A stretch of DNA of 64,000 nucleotides from Geminicoccaceae bacterium (GTDB taxonomy: Bacteria; Pseudomonadota; Alphaproteobacteria; Geminicoccales; Geminicoccaceae), in contig JANQPX010000030.1 in assembly GCA_028285265.1 (NCBI GenBank), positions 496,001-560,000 of the forward strand, written 5' to 3'. Positions 7,665-16,935 of the stretch are shown piece after piece. Under the pieces are notes generated by a model that saw only the letters and a program-made list of their open reading frames with translations, did no database searches and was not told the DNA's origin. How positions within the stretch are numbered: position 1 is the stretch's first letter; the number at the start of each line of letters is the position of its first letter. Made by a program: the position numbers and the translations under genes.

Positions 7665-8810
7665 CTACGGTTTCTGCTTTGTTGTCGGGTTCGAGCTGAC
7701 AGCAGAAAGAGACTTATTTTTGACAGAAGGAAGAACCGCCCCCTGGGCCATAGGTCGTACCGCTGTCGTCATCTCGTGCAATCGGGCCCTGGTACGCTCG
7801 GCTAGACTACGTGATCGGAGGTCTCGGATCAGCGTTCGCCCATCTCCGTCGATAAGAAAAACTTGCCCGGCATAATTTGCGATGTCGAGAAGAAACTCCT
7901 CGGACAATTGGAGCGAATGCGGTGTTTGCTTGGCTTGGTCCTGTGTGATCCGAGAGAGTGTCTTGAGCATCAAGTCATCATAGATTTCCGTCCGCCATGG
8001 CGCTTCAAACCATTGATGGAAGGCGGCTCGGGTTGCCCAAAGTTCCTTGTCTTTGTGGTCGTTTCCGGCCATTTCGGCGGCGAATTCCATGGCTATGTCG
8101 CGATAGGCTGTGGTGAGTTTTTCGCGCCATGGCGTCGGAATATTCCGATCGCGTAGCTGCCAAAGAACCCGTGTAGCGACGGCTTCCGCAGCCGCTTCGC
8201 GCATTCTTTGCAGTAAGAGCATATCCATGGGCGAAAATCGTCGATCATTCGAGAATTTCGGATGCTGCGGAATATGCGCGAGTTCATGAGCCAAAAAAAC
8301 CACCCGACCTGCGGCATTGAGTTTGGCATTTAGTCCAATCAGTCGAAGGTGGTAACGGTAGTGGGCTTCAAGGTTCGTCGCCTTATCAAGGCAAACCACG
8401 ACCCCTTGATCTGCGGCAATCCCAACGAGCCAAGCACCGAGCTCGCTGTTTTGGACGGTCTCAAGTGTTTGCTTGAGCTTATGATGTGCCCTTGAGTGGA
8501 ATGCCGGATTGAAGGACGCTATTGGGTCGACGATTGGTAAGCAGTTGTGGTCGACATCTTGAATGAGGTCTCGAATACGGCTCCCGCGAACGCTGTCATG
8601 CGACGGCAATTTGGCGCGGTCGACTTGTGACAGTGAAGGGGGGCTACGTAGACTTGTTTCATCGGAAAGGGGGCTTGCTTGAGCAGATCCAACATGTGCA
8701 AAAGAAAGGGCCACGCTCAAGAGAGCAAAGATGTGAACTCTTATGAGGTAACGAAATGAGACGCTCTTTTTAGCAACAGAAGAAACCTGTTGCTTTGATG
8801 TGCGTTTCAC
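7665..8810 (-). CDS. Exported HEXXH metallopeptidase-like protein (DUF6782-like)
   Basis: A 381-residue protein with a signal peptide: basic N terminus, hydrophobic HIFALLSVALSFAHV, predicted cleavage after AQA near residue 45. The zinc motif AHELAHIPQH (His at about 175 and 179) is followed 30 residues later by REAAAEAVA, which could supply the third glutamate ligand as in gluzincin-type sites. This resembles the DUF6782 putative metallopeptidase group. The GTG at 8810 is chosen because GGGAGG lies seven bases upstream. The substrate is unknown. It lies near a T3SS but its Sec signal argues against it being an injected effector. Confidence 0.65.
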   Translation of the reverse strand: MKRTSKQQVSSVAKKSVSFRYLIRVHIFALLSVALSFAHVGSAQASPLSDETSLRSPPSLSQVDRAKLPSHDSVRGSRIRDLIQDVDHNCLPIVDPIASFNPAFHSRAHHKLKQTLETVQNSELGAWLVGIAADQGVVVCLDKATNLEAHYRYHLRLIGLNAKLNAAGRVVFLAHELAHIPQHPKFSNDRRFSPMDMLLLQRMREAAAEAVATRVLWQLRDRNIPTPWREKLTTAYRDIAMEFAAEMAGNDHKDKELWATRAAFHQWFEAPWRTEIYDDLMLKTLSRITQDQAKQTPHSLQLSEEFLLDIANYAGQVFLIDGDGRTLIRDLRSRSLAERTRARLHEMTTAVRPMAQGAVLPSVKNKSLSAVSSNPTTKQKP

Positions 8811-8983
8811 CAACAGACCTCCCAAAGCAACCCTTACAATTCAACCTGTGCTTTGATTGTTCTAGTTCCAGTCTGGTAAAAATTTGGTAAACGACGCAAA
8901 ATATTGACCCGGTAAAGCCCATGACCTGGTCGGGCATGGGTGGTACGTTCTTTATCGATGCAACGAAAGAAACGGAGGCAGAT

Positions 8984-10630
8984 GTGCGGTGGGCGGGGCA
9001 TCCCCAAGACAATGCGTATGAGGTCGGTCTTGAGCAGTGCGCTGCGAATTATGCTCCCCTAACACCGCTGAGCTTTCTCGAGAGAACGGCGGACGCATTC
9101 CCAGACCGACTGGCGTGGGTTTATGTCGCCGAAACTGCCAATTACAGCCAATTCCGAGAACGCTGCAGGCGTCTAGCCTCGGCTCTTGCAAAACGTGGCG
9201 TGAAACCAGGTGATACGGTCGCGGCTATGCTGCCGAACACGCCACCGATGTTGGAAGCGCATTACGGCGTACCGATGGCAGGTGCTGTTCTGAACAGCAT
9301 CAATGTTCGGCTGGAAGCGCAAACCATCGCCTATATATTGGACCATGGCGAAGCCAAGGTGTTGTTGACTGATAGTGGGTTTGCGCCGACGGTCCAGCAG
9401 GCACTAAGCACGTTAGAAAACCCACCTTGCGTCATCGATGTTGTCGATCTCGCAGAACCCGGCGAGCGTCTTGGTGAGATTACCTATGACGGTCTGTTGG
9501 CGGAAGGTGACCCAAGCTTCGAGCCCCTCTATCCCGCTGATGAATGGCAGGCTATCGGCCTCAATTACACATCAGGAACGACCGGACACCCAAAAGGGGT
9601 GGTGGTGCATCATCGCGGTGCTCATCTCAACGCGGTAGGGCAGGCTCTTGCTTGTGAAATGCCACTTCATCCGGTCTATCTCTGGACCTTGCCGATGTTT
9701 CACTGCAACGGCTGGACCTTCACTTGGGGTGTGACTCTCCAGGCCGGCACGCATATTTGTTTGCGCCGCGTTGAGCCGGGACCCATTTATGAAGCCATCG
9801 CGGATCATGGAGTCACGCATATGTGTGGTGCTCCGATTGTCATGAATATGATTGCCAATGCTCCAGATGAGGCGCGCCGTAGCTTCGCGCAGCGTGTACG
9901 CGCGATGACTGGTGGCGCTGCGCCGCCAGCAGCCGTACTTCAGCGGATGGCTGAACTCGGTATCGATATGATGCACTTATATGGTCTGACTGAATGCTAT
10001 GGCCCGGCATCGGTCTGCGCTTGGCAGGACGAATGGCGTGTCCTTTCGGCGGATGATATCGCAACGAAACAAGCGCGACAGGGCGTATCGTATCCGACAT
10101 TAGAGGGGCTCGATGTCTTCGATCCCGAAAGCATGACGCCGATCCAACGCAACGGAATTGAGATAGGAGAGATCATGTTGCGCGGCAACACCGTGATGAA
10201 AGGCTATCTCAAGAACCCTGAAGCTACAGAAGAGGCTTTCAAATCGGGATGGTACCATACTGGCGATCTCGCCGTGATTCACGATGATGGTTACGCTGAA
10301 ATCAAGGACCGTTCCAAGGACATCATCATTTCTGGCGGCGAAAATATATCATCGATTGAAGTTGAAGGTGCGCTCTATCGCCATGCCTCTGTGCTTGAGG
10401 CAGCGGTGGTTGCTCGCCCTGATAAAACTTGGGGGGAGAGCCCTTGTGCGTTTGTGACGCTCAAGGATGGTGAGCACGTGACGGCTGAGGACTTGATGGC
10501 TCACTGCCGAACGCTGCTTGCTGGCTTCAAGATTCCTCGTACGGTGCTCTTCGGCCCACTGCCGAAAACGTCTACAGGCAAGATCCAAAAGCATATCCTC
10601 CGCGACAAGGCCAAAGCACTTCCGTCATAG
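8984..10630 (+). CDS. AMP-forming acyl-CoA synthetase
   Basis: A 548-residue ANL-superfamily ligase that activates a carboxylic acid as acyl-AMP and transfers it to CoA. Key motifs are NYTSGTTGHPKG (phosphate loop, about residue 190), YGLTECYGP, the hinge YHTGDLAVIHDDGYAEIKDR, and the C-terminal catalytic lysine in TSTGKIQKHILR. The sequence follows the fatty-acid/methylmercaptopropionate-type (DmdB-like) group, but the substrate cannot be fixed. Start: GTG at 8984 has GGAGG five bases upstream. An ATG at 8921 would add 21 residues and lacks such a site, though it remains possible. Confidence 0.88.
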   Translation: MRWAGHPQDNAYEVGLEQCAANYAPLTPLSFLERTADAFPDRLAWVYVAETANYSQFRERCRRLASALAKRGVKPGDTVAAMLPNTPPMLEAHYGVPMAGAVLNSINVRLEAQTIAYILDHGEAKVLLTDSGFAPTVQQALSTLENPPCVIDVVDLAEPGERLGEITYDGLLAEGDPSFEPLYPADEWQAIGLNYTSGTTGHPKGVVVHHRGAHLNAVGQALACEMPLHPVYLWTLPMFHCNGWTFTWGVTLQAGTHICLRRVEPGPIYEAIADHGVTHMCGAPIVMNMIANAPDEARRSFAQRVRAMTGGAAPPAAVLQRMAELGIDMMHLYGLTECYGPASVCAWQDEWRVLSADDIATKQARQGVSYPTLEGLDVFDPESMTPIQRNGIEIGEIMLRGNTVMKGYLKNPEATEEAFKSGWYHTGDLAVIHDDGYAEIKDRSKDIIISGGENISSIEVEGALYRHASVLEAAVVARPDKTWGESPCAFVTLKDGEHVTAEDLMAHCRTLLAGFKIPRTVLFGPLPKTSTGKIQKHILRDKAKALPS

Positions 10631-10654
10631 CCTGAACATCAGGTGAGTCTGTCA

Positions 10655-12694
10655 ATGGTCACCGCTCCATCCCGTGCGATCGCCCTATTTGGTACGGGCG
10701 AAACTGTGCCTGCCAAAAAACGACTGAGGGCAGGGCCGGTCACGCTCGATCTCGATGGGACTATGTTTCGGCATGTCCGGGTGAACGGCGACGACGCTGT
10801 CCGCATGATCGCTTTTGTGATTGAAGTGGAGGGCTTGGAGACGCCCCAGCCGATGGTCGACAATCTCAAGGTTGGGCAAGGGCCAACGGGTTTTGACGTA
10901 AGCTTCGATGCGATTTTCAGGCAAGCGGATCTCGAGCTTTGCTACAGCGTGAAGGCAAAGGGTTTGTCCGATGGCACGCTCACTTTTGATGCGGTCGGCA
11001 AAGCGATAACGGACGTCACAGCTTGCAAGGTCGGTTTTGTTGTGCAGTGTCCAAGTCTGTGTCTTGCAGGGCGTCACGTCGAGATTGAACGTTTGGATGG
11101 ATCAACGACAACTGAGGTATTTCCAAAATTCATCAGTTCGAATCCCCCGGTCCAAGACCTCCGGGCTTTTGCTTATGAGGTACGACGAGGTGTCGACATT
11201 CACTGCCATCGAGCAGACGGAACTTTCGACGTTGAGGACCTCCGTAATGATGGCCAATCCTGCTTCTCGGCCCGTCCAAGTGAGGGGGTGAGCCTCAAAG
11301 CCAGCGAGGTTTTTAAACGATCAATCACTTTGGGTTTTTCTGCCCCGACGGCCGCGACGGCACGCAGGGGGCCTGAACCTGTCCTGCTGACAGTCGGCGA
11401 CGACGTCGGAACGATGCCGGCGATCGGACTTGCCCTAGCACCGGAGCAGGATCGAGCCAATTTGCAAGCCATCGATTTGCTTAAGGAATTAGCGCCGCAA
11501 TTCCTGATTTGCCCATTCGATTCGCGCATCGCCGATGGTGCACCCAAAGGGCTCTTGGGAGCAAGGATTTCGACCTTTCCGTTAGATGATCCACGGCTTG
11601 ATGGTCGGGGTGAAATTATGGGCATGTTCAAGGCTATAGGCGACGCCACGGGCGCGGATCTGGTACTTGAAGCCATGCTCGCCTGCCAGGATCGACGTGG
11701 CGCATGGAGCGCCGATGTCGACATTATGCGACGGGATTTGGCGACGATCCGCCAGGCGGCAGATGAGGCTGAGATTCGCTTCGATCGTGTCGCGGTATCA
11801 CATGCATCTTCGTTACTGCACACGGCCCGCGAAGAGGATCGGCTGCCGGCGCCCCATTCAGTCGCGATTTATGAGGCGGCGCGTCGAGTTTTTGACGGCT
11901 TGCCAATTGGCGGTGGGACATTCTCTTATTTTGCCGATCTCAACAGCAAAAGGCCGTCCATCGACGCGATCGACTTCATCAGCCACACCACTTGCCCCAC
12001 TGTCCACGCTTCAGACGATATCTCTGTGATGGAGAGTCTTGAGGCGCTGCCGGACATTGTCGCAACGGTGCGCAATTTTGCCGGCGATCTTCCCTATTAC
12101 ATCGGTCCCAGCACGATTGGGGCGCGGATCAATCCTTTTGGCGAAGCGGTCACGGCCAATCCGCATAATCGCCGCCTTCGGCTTGCGCGCTTGGACCCGC
12201 GCCAACGTGGATTGTTCGGTGCCGCATGGAATCTGGGCTATGTCGCGACGTTGGCACGGGCCGGTATCGAAGCGATCGCACTGTCTGGACCCGTAGGTGA
12301 ATTTGGAGTGATCGCAGCGCCTATGGACTATGAACAGCCTTGGTTCGACCAGCAGGGATTGGGTGTTTATCCCGTGTATCATGTTCTTCGTGGGCTTGCG
12401 GGTGGTGCCGGCAAAGTGATGCTGCGCACAACACTGACTGATTGTAGCGTTATGCAGGCGATCGCTTGGCGGGACGGCGGCCGAACAACGCTTTGGGTCG
12501 CTAACCTTACGAGTGAGCCTCAAGAATTCCGGATCGCGGGGTTGCCTCCAAGCCGTGGCAAGATTGCAAGCCTGGATCTTGATAGCTTTGTTGCCGTGAC
12601 GAGAAGTCCCCATGGCTTGGAGACGAGGGAAGAACCTCTCGATCTTTTTGACCTCGGTGCTTACGGCGTCATGCGGATCGATGTTGCGGTTTGA
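10655..12694 (+). CDS. D-apionolactone lactonase-like protein
   Basis: A 679-residue protein with no signal peptide. Its N-terminal half resembles the ApnL (D-apionolactone lactonase) family as recalled: an opening LRAGPVTLDLDG, RHVRVNG, DGTLTFDAVGKA, a GFVVQCP block, a FP.FIS segment, and FDVEDLRNDGQSCF (ApnL-type proteins read MEDQRNWTDASF there). ApnL opens D-apionolactone to D-apionate in apiose breakdown. The other apionate genes are not adjacent, so substrate is inferred only. Start: the ATG at 10655 has AGGTGA eight bases upstream. It follows the acyl-CoA synthetase by 24 bases, suggesting co-transcription. Confidence 0.55.
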   Translation: MVTAPSRAIALFGTGETVPAKKRLRAGPVTLDLDGTMFRHVRVNGDDAVRMIAFVIEVEGLETPQPMVDNLKVGQGPTGFDVSFDAIFRQADLELCYSVKAKGLSDGTLTFDAVGKAITDVTACKVGFVVQCPSLCLAGRHVEIERLDGSTTTEVFPKFISSNPPVQDLRAFAYEVRRGVDIHCHRADGTFDVEDLRNDGQSCFSARPSEGVSLKASEVFKRSITLGFSAPTAATARRGPEPVLLTVGDDVGTMPAIGLALAPEQDRANLQAIDLLKELAPQFLICPFDSRIADGAPKGLLGARISTFPLDDPRLDGRGEIMGMFKAIGDATGADLVLEAMLACQDRRGAWSADVDIMRRDLATIRQAADEAEIRFDRVAVSHASSLLHTAREEDRLPAPHSVAIYEAARRVFDGLPIGGGTFSYFADLNSKRPSIDAIDFISHTTCPTVHASDDISVMESLEALPDIVATVRNFAGDLPYYIGPSTIGARINPFGEAVTANPHNRRLRLARLDPRQRGLFGAAWNLGYVATLARAGIEAIALSGPVGEFGVIAAPMDYEQPWFDQQGLGVYPVYHVLRGLAGGAGKVMLRTTLTDCSVMQAIAWRDGGRTTLWVANLTSEPQEFRIAGLPPSRGKIASLDLDSFVAVTRSPHGLETREEPLDLFDLGAYGVMRIDVAV

Positions 12695-12848
12695 CCCAAA
12701 CGCTTATTGTTTCGTATCGTGATCGTAGTCATTCGAAGACTGGCGCGGCTCGACGATCAGCGGCGCTAGGCTTGCCTGTATCGTATTCTAGAACTAGCGA
12801 CAACCACCCCAATACGGCCCAGATATAGTCGTTCGGTTGCAGGAAAGA

Positions 12849-13907
12849 TCAAGTCTGGCCGACCTGGATCAAAACGCCTGCAACCTCGTGGAAATGGGCT
12901 TGGTCGACGAATTCACCAAGTGTACCAGTCTCGATCAGGGCTTTGGCAAGCTCGGGATGATCAACCACGGGAATGTAGAGCTGCCGTGCTGCCGCTACCA
13001 GTTGGACGGCACGATCGTTTCGTCCCTTGCAGACGAGACCTGGGACCGGCGTTTGGCCCTTAATGTAACGGATCCCGACGACGATCGACTGGCTGTCGGC
13101 AATCAGTACCGTGGCGTTCTTAATGCCGACGGGCATCTGCCCACCTTCAGAATATTCGCGGCGTTGTCGCATGCGCTCTTGGCGCAATGTGGGATCACCC
13201 TCCATATCCTTGCGTTCGCGTTTGAACTCCGTAGTGGTCATCCGCATCTCGCGTAGGAACAAGGCCTTTTGTACGCCGACATCAGCGAGCGCGAACAGAA
13301 GGAAGATCAAGGCGAATGCGATGAAGAGTGGCTTGACGATTTCACTGAAGGACAGGGCGATACACTCTGGTCCGCAAGCCGGACCCTTCACCAAAGTCTC
13401 TATGCCAAGCAAGACGAGGATGACCGCCGCCGCTGCGAGCAGTACAGTCTTTAAGATCGATTTGATCAACTCCACTAGATTCTTCAGGCTGAAGATTCGT
13501 TTGAAGCCGCTAACTGGATTGATTTTGTCGGCCTTGGGTACGATCGGTTCGACTGAGAAGATAAAGCCCTGCATGACCGCAGCATTGGTCAGAATGCTGA
13601 CGATAATGACGATGATGATCAGCGGAAGAACAGTCATCACGGCGAGTTCGAAAGCACTTGTGGTGACGCGTTCGACGGCCTGGAGAAAGGGCATGTCATA
13701 GGTGTCAGTGGGTAGGACCAAAAGCGTCAGCAGATTGGACTGAATGCGATCCCATGCGAGCCAAACATAGGCAAGGATAGCAACGGTACCCATACCGATC
13801 ACCATGTCCTTGCTCTGAGAGACTTGGCCCTTTTTCCGGGCATCACGCAGCTTCTTGTCGGAAGCTGGAAGAGACTTTTCCTCGGATTGGTCGTCGTTGC
13901 CGCTCAT
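12849..13907 (-). CDS. sctU: T3SS export apparatus switch protein SctU, with altered autocleavage site
   Basis: A 352-residue FlhB/YscU-family protein. A basic N terminus (ASDKKLRDARKKGQVSQSKD) precedes four membrane segments (about residues 35-215) and a cytosolic domain. Family members cleave themselves between Asn and Pro of NPTH to switch substrate class. Here the aligned position reads ADSQSIVVGIRY, with DSQS at residues 271-274 (bases 13086-13097), so the catalytic Asn and Pro are both absent. The rest of the domain is intact (TPVPGLVCKGR, IPVVDHPELAKAL). The start overlaps the sctT stop (ATGA). Last gene of the leftward arm. Confidence 0.93.
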   Translation of the reverse strand: MSGNDDQSEEKSLPASDKKLRDARKKGQVSQSKDMVIGMGTVAILAYVWLAWDRIQSNLLTLLVLPTDTYDMPFLQAVERVTTSAFELAVMTVLPLIIIVIIVSILTNAAVMQGFIFSVEPIVPKADKINPVSGFKRIFSLKNLVELIKSILKTVLLAAAAVILVLLGIETLVKGPACGPECIALSFSEIVKPLFIAFALIFLLFALADVGVQKALFLREMRMTTTEFKRERKDMEGDPTLRQERMRQRREYSEGGQMPVGIKNATVLIADSQSIVVGIRYIKGQTPVPGLVCKGRNDRAVQLVAAARQLYIPVVDHPELAKALIETGTLGEFVDQAHFHEVAGVLIQVGQT

Positions 13908-14716
13908 CGGATCATCCGCTTAAACTGATCGACGATGTCATAAATCGGGGAAAAAGCGTCACCGATATAGTCGAAGATGAAGACTGCATATAGCGGCATC
14001 ATCGCAACAAAAATCGCGCTCTTGATTCCCATGGAGAGCACAAAGACATTGAGTTGTGGGGCAAAGCGAGTGATCGCCGCGAGCACAGCATCGCCTAAAA
14101 ACATGGCGATCATGACAGGGCCAGCGATAACAAAGGCAAGCCGCATGATGTCGTCGACCAAATAGAAAGCCGCCGCGGCACTTTCGATCGATAGTCTTGG
14201 TGTCATGTCGAAAATCGGCCAGATCGCGTAGGTCTGGTAAAGCGCCCCGATGACGATTTCCATGCCGCCGACCAAGAAGAACAAGGTAATCATGGTCAGC
14301 ACCAAAAACGTGCCGGTGACCGAGGTCTCAGACATCTGCGAGGGATCGGAAATGGTGGCGCCCATCAGACCACGCTGAAAGTCGATGACGTCACCGGCTG
14401 CTTCCACACCCCAAAATGGAATGCCAAGAGCAAAGCCAAGGAGAAACCCGATAAATCCTTCTTTGAGCAGCACGCCCGTCAGAAGAAGAATGCCGGGTTC
14501 ACCGACTCGCTGTATCTCGTCGAGCATGAAGGGGACGAGGGGGAGGGCAATGACCAGGACGACGGCGCCTCGTAAAATGCCACTGACACCCGTGCGCACG
14601 AAGACCGGCAAAACCATAACCATGCCCATGGCGCGTGCCATGCCAAGCGCCATGGCGACGATGAAGCTATAGAAGATGGAGACAAGCTCAATGAAGGCTT
14701 CGTCACCAAAGATCAT
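13904..14716 (-). CDS. sctT: T3SS export apparatus protein SctT
   Basis: A 270-residue integral membrane protein of the FliR/YscT/SpaR family, part of the SctRST export gate. Hydrophobic segments run throughout. Recognisable parts are GMARAMGMVMVLPVF near the N terminus, GFLLGFALGIPFWGVEAAGDVIDFQRG (a conserved FliR/YscT region) and a tail ending in a charged cytosolic stretch. It sits between sctS and sctU, the universal order. It overlaps sctU by four bases, and 30 bases separate it from sctS. Confidence 0.93.
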   Translation of the reverse strand: MIFGDEAFIELVSIFYSFIVAMALGMARAMGMVMVLPVFVRTGVSGILRGAVVLVIALPLVPFMLDEIQRVGEPGILLLTGVLLKEGFIGFLLGFALGIPFWGVEAAGDVIDFQRGLMGATISDPSQMSETSVTGTFLVLTMITLFFLVGGMEIVIGALYQTYAIWPIFDMTPRLSIESAAAAFYLVDDIMRLAFVIAGPVMIAMFLGDAVLAAITRFAPQLNVFVLSMGIKSAIFVAMMPLYAVFIFDYIGDAFSPIYDIVDQFKRMIR

Positions 14717-14746
14717 GAGGGAGCGCTCCCCGCGAAGTCGACGTGC

Positions 14747-15016
14747 TCAGTTGGTAAGCGTCGGAAAGTCACGGAACACCTGCTCAGTATGATCGAGAAG
14801 CGGGCCGACCAGAAGCGGGCCCATGAGGACAAGGCTCAGGATCACGGCAATGAGTTTCACAGCGAGCGGCAGCGTTTGGTCCTGAATCTGCGTCACAGCT
14901 TGTAAAAGACCAACCACTAGGCCAACCACCGAAGCGATAATGAGTGTGGGCATCGACAGCAGCAGAATGAGCGTCAAGGCTACATTCATGTGGTGAACGA
15001 TCGTCGCCTCGGTCAT
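14747..15016 (-). CDS. sctS: T3SS export apparatus protein SctS
   Basis: An 89-residue two-helix membrane protein of the FliQ/YscS family, one of the small subunits of the export gate. The conserved core is visible: a first helix LTLILLLSMPTLIIASVVG, then GLLQAVTQIQDQTL, the polar hinge of the family, and a second helix LIAVILSLVLMGP. Length matches the family (about 85-90). Gene order R-S-T is preserved. Confidence 0.94.
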   Translation of the reverse strand: MTEATIVHHMNVALTLILLLSMPTLIIASVVGLVVGLLQAVTQIQDQTLPLAVKLIAVILSLVLMGPLLVGPLLDHTEQVFRDFPTLTN

Positions 15017-15035
15017 GAGCCTGTCCTCCCTCTGT

Positions 15036-15692
15036 TCAGCGATAACTTAAGACCAGGCCCTCAAGGAGCCTTGACCAGCCATCAACCAGCACGAACAAGA
15101 ACAGCTTAAAGGGCACGGAGATCACGAGCGGCGAGACCATCATCATACCCATAGCTAGGAGAATATTGGAGATAATCAGATCGATGACAATGAAGGGCAA
15201 ATAAAGGAGAAAACCGATTTCGAAAGCACGAGTCAGCTCAGAGATCACAAAAGCAGGAACGAGGATCATAAGATCATCACTACTCGCGGCCTCGTGAGCT
15301 TCCTTAGGCCAAACTTCTGCTGTCGCTTCGTAAAAGAAATTGCGTGCTGGCTCGTCCGTGAATTTCAAGAGATGTTCTTGTACAGGCCCACGCGCACGCT
15401 CCGCTGCAATTTCCCAGTCTTGAAAATTTTGATAGTCGAGGCGGCGGTCGCTAACCTCGGCATATACGGCGCCAATAACCGGTGCTGTGAGGAAGATCGA
15501 GAGCACGATTGAGATGCCATAAAGCACAAGATTAGGGGGTGTTTGTTGAATCCCGAGTGCATTTCGGATCAAGAAGAGGACGACTGCAATCTTCATAAAT
15601 GAGGTCATTGTGACCACAGCAAATGGCACCATGCCAAGGCCGGCAACAACAAGAATTGCCCCGACGGCGCCGGTGCCTTCACCTCCCAGCAT
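15036..15692 (-). CDS. sctR: T3SS export apparatus protein SctR
   Basis: A 218-residue protein of the FliP/YscR family, the main subunit of the export gate. It shows VTMTSFMKIAVVLFLIRNALG (the conserved first-helix region), PPNLVLYGISIVLSIFLTAPV, and the C-terminal FLLYLPFIVIDLIISNILLAMGMMM with VSPLVISVPFKLFLFVLVDGW. It has no long signal peptide, as usual for non-flagellar SctR. Six bases downstream of sctQ. Confidence 0.95.
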   Translation of the reverse strand: MLGGEGTGAVGAILVVAGLGMVPFAVVTMTSFMKIAVVLFLIRNALGIQQTPPNLVLYGISIVLSIFLTAPVIGAVYAEVSDRRLDYQNFQDWEIAAERARGPVQEHLLKFTDEPARNFFYEATAEVWPKEAHEAASSDDLMILVPAFVISELTRAFEIGFLLYLPFIVIDLIISNILLAMGMMMVSPLVISVPFKLFLFVLVDGWSRLLEGLVLSYR

Positions 15693-15697
15693 GCCGG

Positions 15698-16933
15698 CTA
15701 CGCTCCACTCTGACCAAAGAGGCGTACCACGCGAACGCCGATTTGGTCGTCGATGCGTACCACCTCGCCCTGGCCGATACGCCGTCCACTTGCGTGAATT
15801 TCGACCGCTTCACCGATGGGCCGCTCAAGTTCAAAGACGTGGCCTTGACCAATCTCCTGAAGCTTGCCGAGGGATATCTCGATTCGGCCAAGCTCAAACA
15901 CCAGTTTGATCGGCAAATCATCATAAGCGGTATCCGCAGGCGGTGAGATGACACCCCGCGCTACATCGTCTTCGGGTAAATCATTGGTTGCATCTCCCGC
16001 CGGTGGTCCTGCGCTGGGTCCCTGTTTATCCGGCGCTGCCCTCGATGGGGCCTCGTCGTTGGCATCAGCTTTGTTCAGGTCGGCCATCATCCATTCTTCC
16101 TGATCATTTCTGTCGGCTCGCCGAAAGGCGCCACGTGCAGTCGGTCCCTTGCGCGTCAGCTCAACGGGGAAAAGCCACTGTTCGCCGGCGGTTGCGGCAA
16201 GGCGCTGAAAACGAGATGCATCGTCTTGTGCGAGTAGGACGTCACCTGGTTTCAGGACCTGCAAGGCACCTAGATTGAGCCAAATGGCGCCAGCCCTAAG
16301 GCTGAGCTCAATCTGGAGATCACCGTAGGAGCGGGGCGGCTTCGACGTCGCGGAGAGGGTCTGGGCCAATCTGATCACGTCGTCTTTGGCGGCACGTAAT
16401 GCGGCAAATCCGCTTTTTTTGCCATCGATTGAAATTTCGAGGGCAATATCAAGGCCGGTTAAATTAAATGCTGCTCCCGGCTGCACAGCTGCGAGTTCGA
16501 GTCGATGGCCAAGCTCAGCTTCAGCTTGAGCCAGCGTGTCCTCGACACAGGATTCCAAGAGAAGAGGCAAAAGCTCCTGATCAATATCAGCCGCCAGCAG
16601 CTCAGGATCGATCCGCGCCATGATCCTTTGATACAGTCCCGCTGCCATTTGCAGGACAATGGGTCGGCCATCGATGGTAAACCAAAAAAGCATGCGTGCA
16701 TCAGGCCGTGCTAGACGGTCGAGGCTGTTAAGCCCTATTGGTTTAAAGCCAATCACGGCATCGCCGAGCGTGATCGCGATAGGGGATCGCCGACAACTGA
16801 GCCGATTATTGAGTAGCAGCTCCGCTGGATTGACGATCGGAGTCGGATAGCTTCGGGCGCGCTCAGCTTCGGCGGTTTTTTTCATGACCTGCTCGAACGC
16901 GGCGCTATCGATGAGCCTGTCGACGGTTTCCAT
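15698..16933 (-). CDS. sctQ: T3SS cytoplasmic ring (sorting platform) protein SctQ
   Basis: A 411-residue YscQ/HrcQ/FliN-family protein. The C-terminal 75 residues form a SPOA (surface presentation of antigens) domain: LPIKLVFELGRIEISLGKLQEIGQGHVFEL, then GEVVRIDDQIGVRVVRLFG. A first, more divergent SPOA-like region lies around residues 205-270. The linker between them is rich in Asp, Ala and Pro. SctQ builds the cytosolic pods with SctK and SctL. The start lies two bases after the sctO stop. A weak internal start for a short SPOA product, known in some systems, is not evident. Confidence 0.88.
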   Translation of the reverse strand: METVDRLIDSAAFEQVMKKTAEAERARSYPTPIVNPAELLLNNRLSCRRSPIAITLGDAVIGFKPIGLNSLDRLARPDARMLFWFTIDGRPIVLQMAAGLYQRIMARIDPELLAADIDQELLPLLLESCVEDTLAQAEAELGHRLELAAVQPGAAFNLTGLDIALEISIDGKKSGFAALRAAKDDVIRLAQTLSATSKPPRSYGDLQIELSLRAGAIWLNLGALQVLKPGDVLLAQDDASRFQRLAATAGEQWLFPVELTRKGPTARGAFRRADRNDQEEWMMADLNKADANDEAPSRAAPDKQGPSAGPPAGDATNDLPEDDVARGVISPPADTAYDDLPIKLVFELGRIEISLGKLQEIGQGHVFELERPIGEAVEIHASGRRIGQGEVVRIDDQIGVRVVRLFGQSGA

Positions 16934-16935
16934 GA

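Noticed and set aside
7665-8810. Metallopeptidase as an injected T3SS effector
   Set aside because: A clear Sec-type signal peptide with an AQA cleavage site points to Sec export, and it is not in the T3SS operons.
12837-13256. 139-codon plus-strand frame at the end of the T3SS
   Set aside because: It lies wholly opposite sctU and reads as its antisense shadow; no family resemblance.
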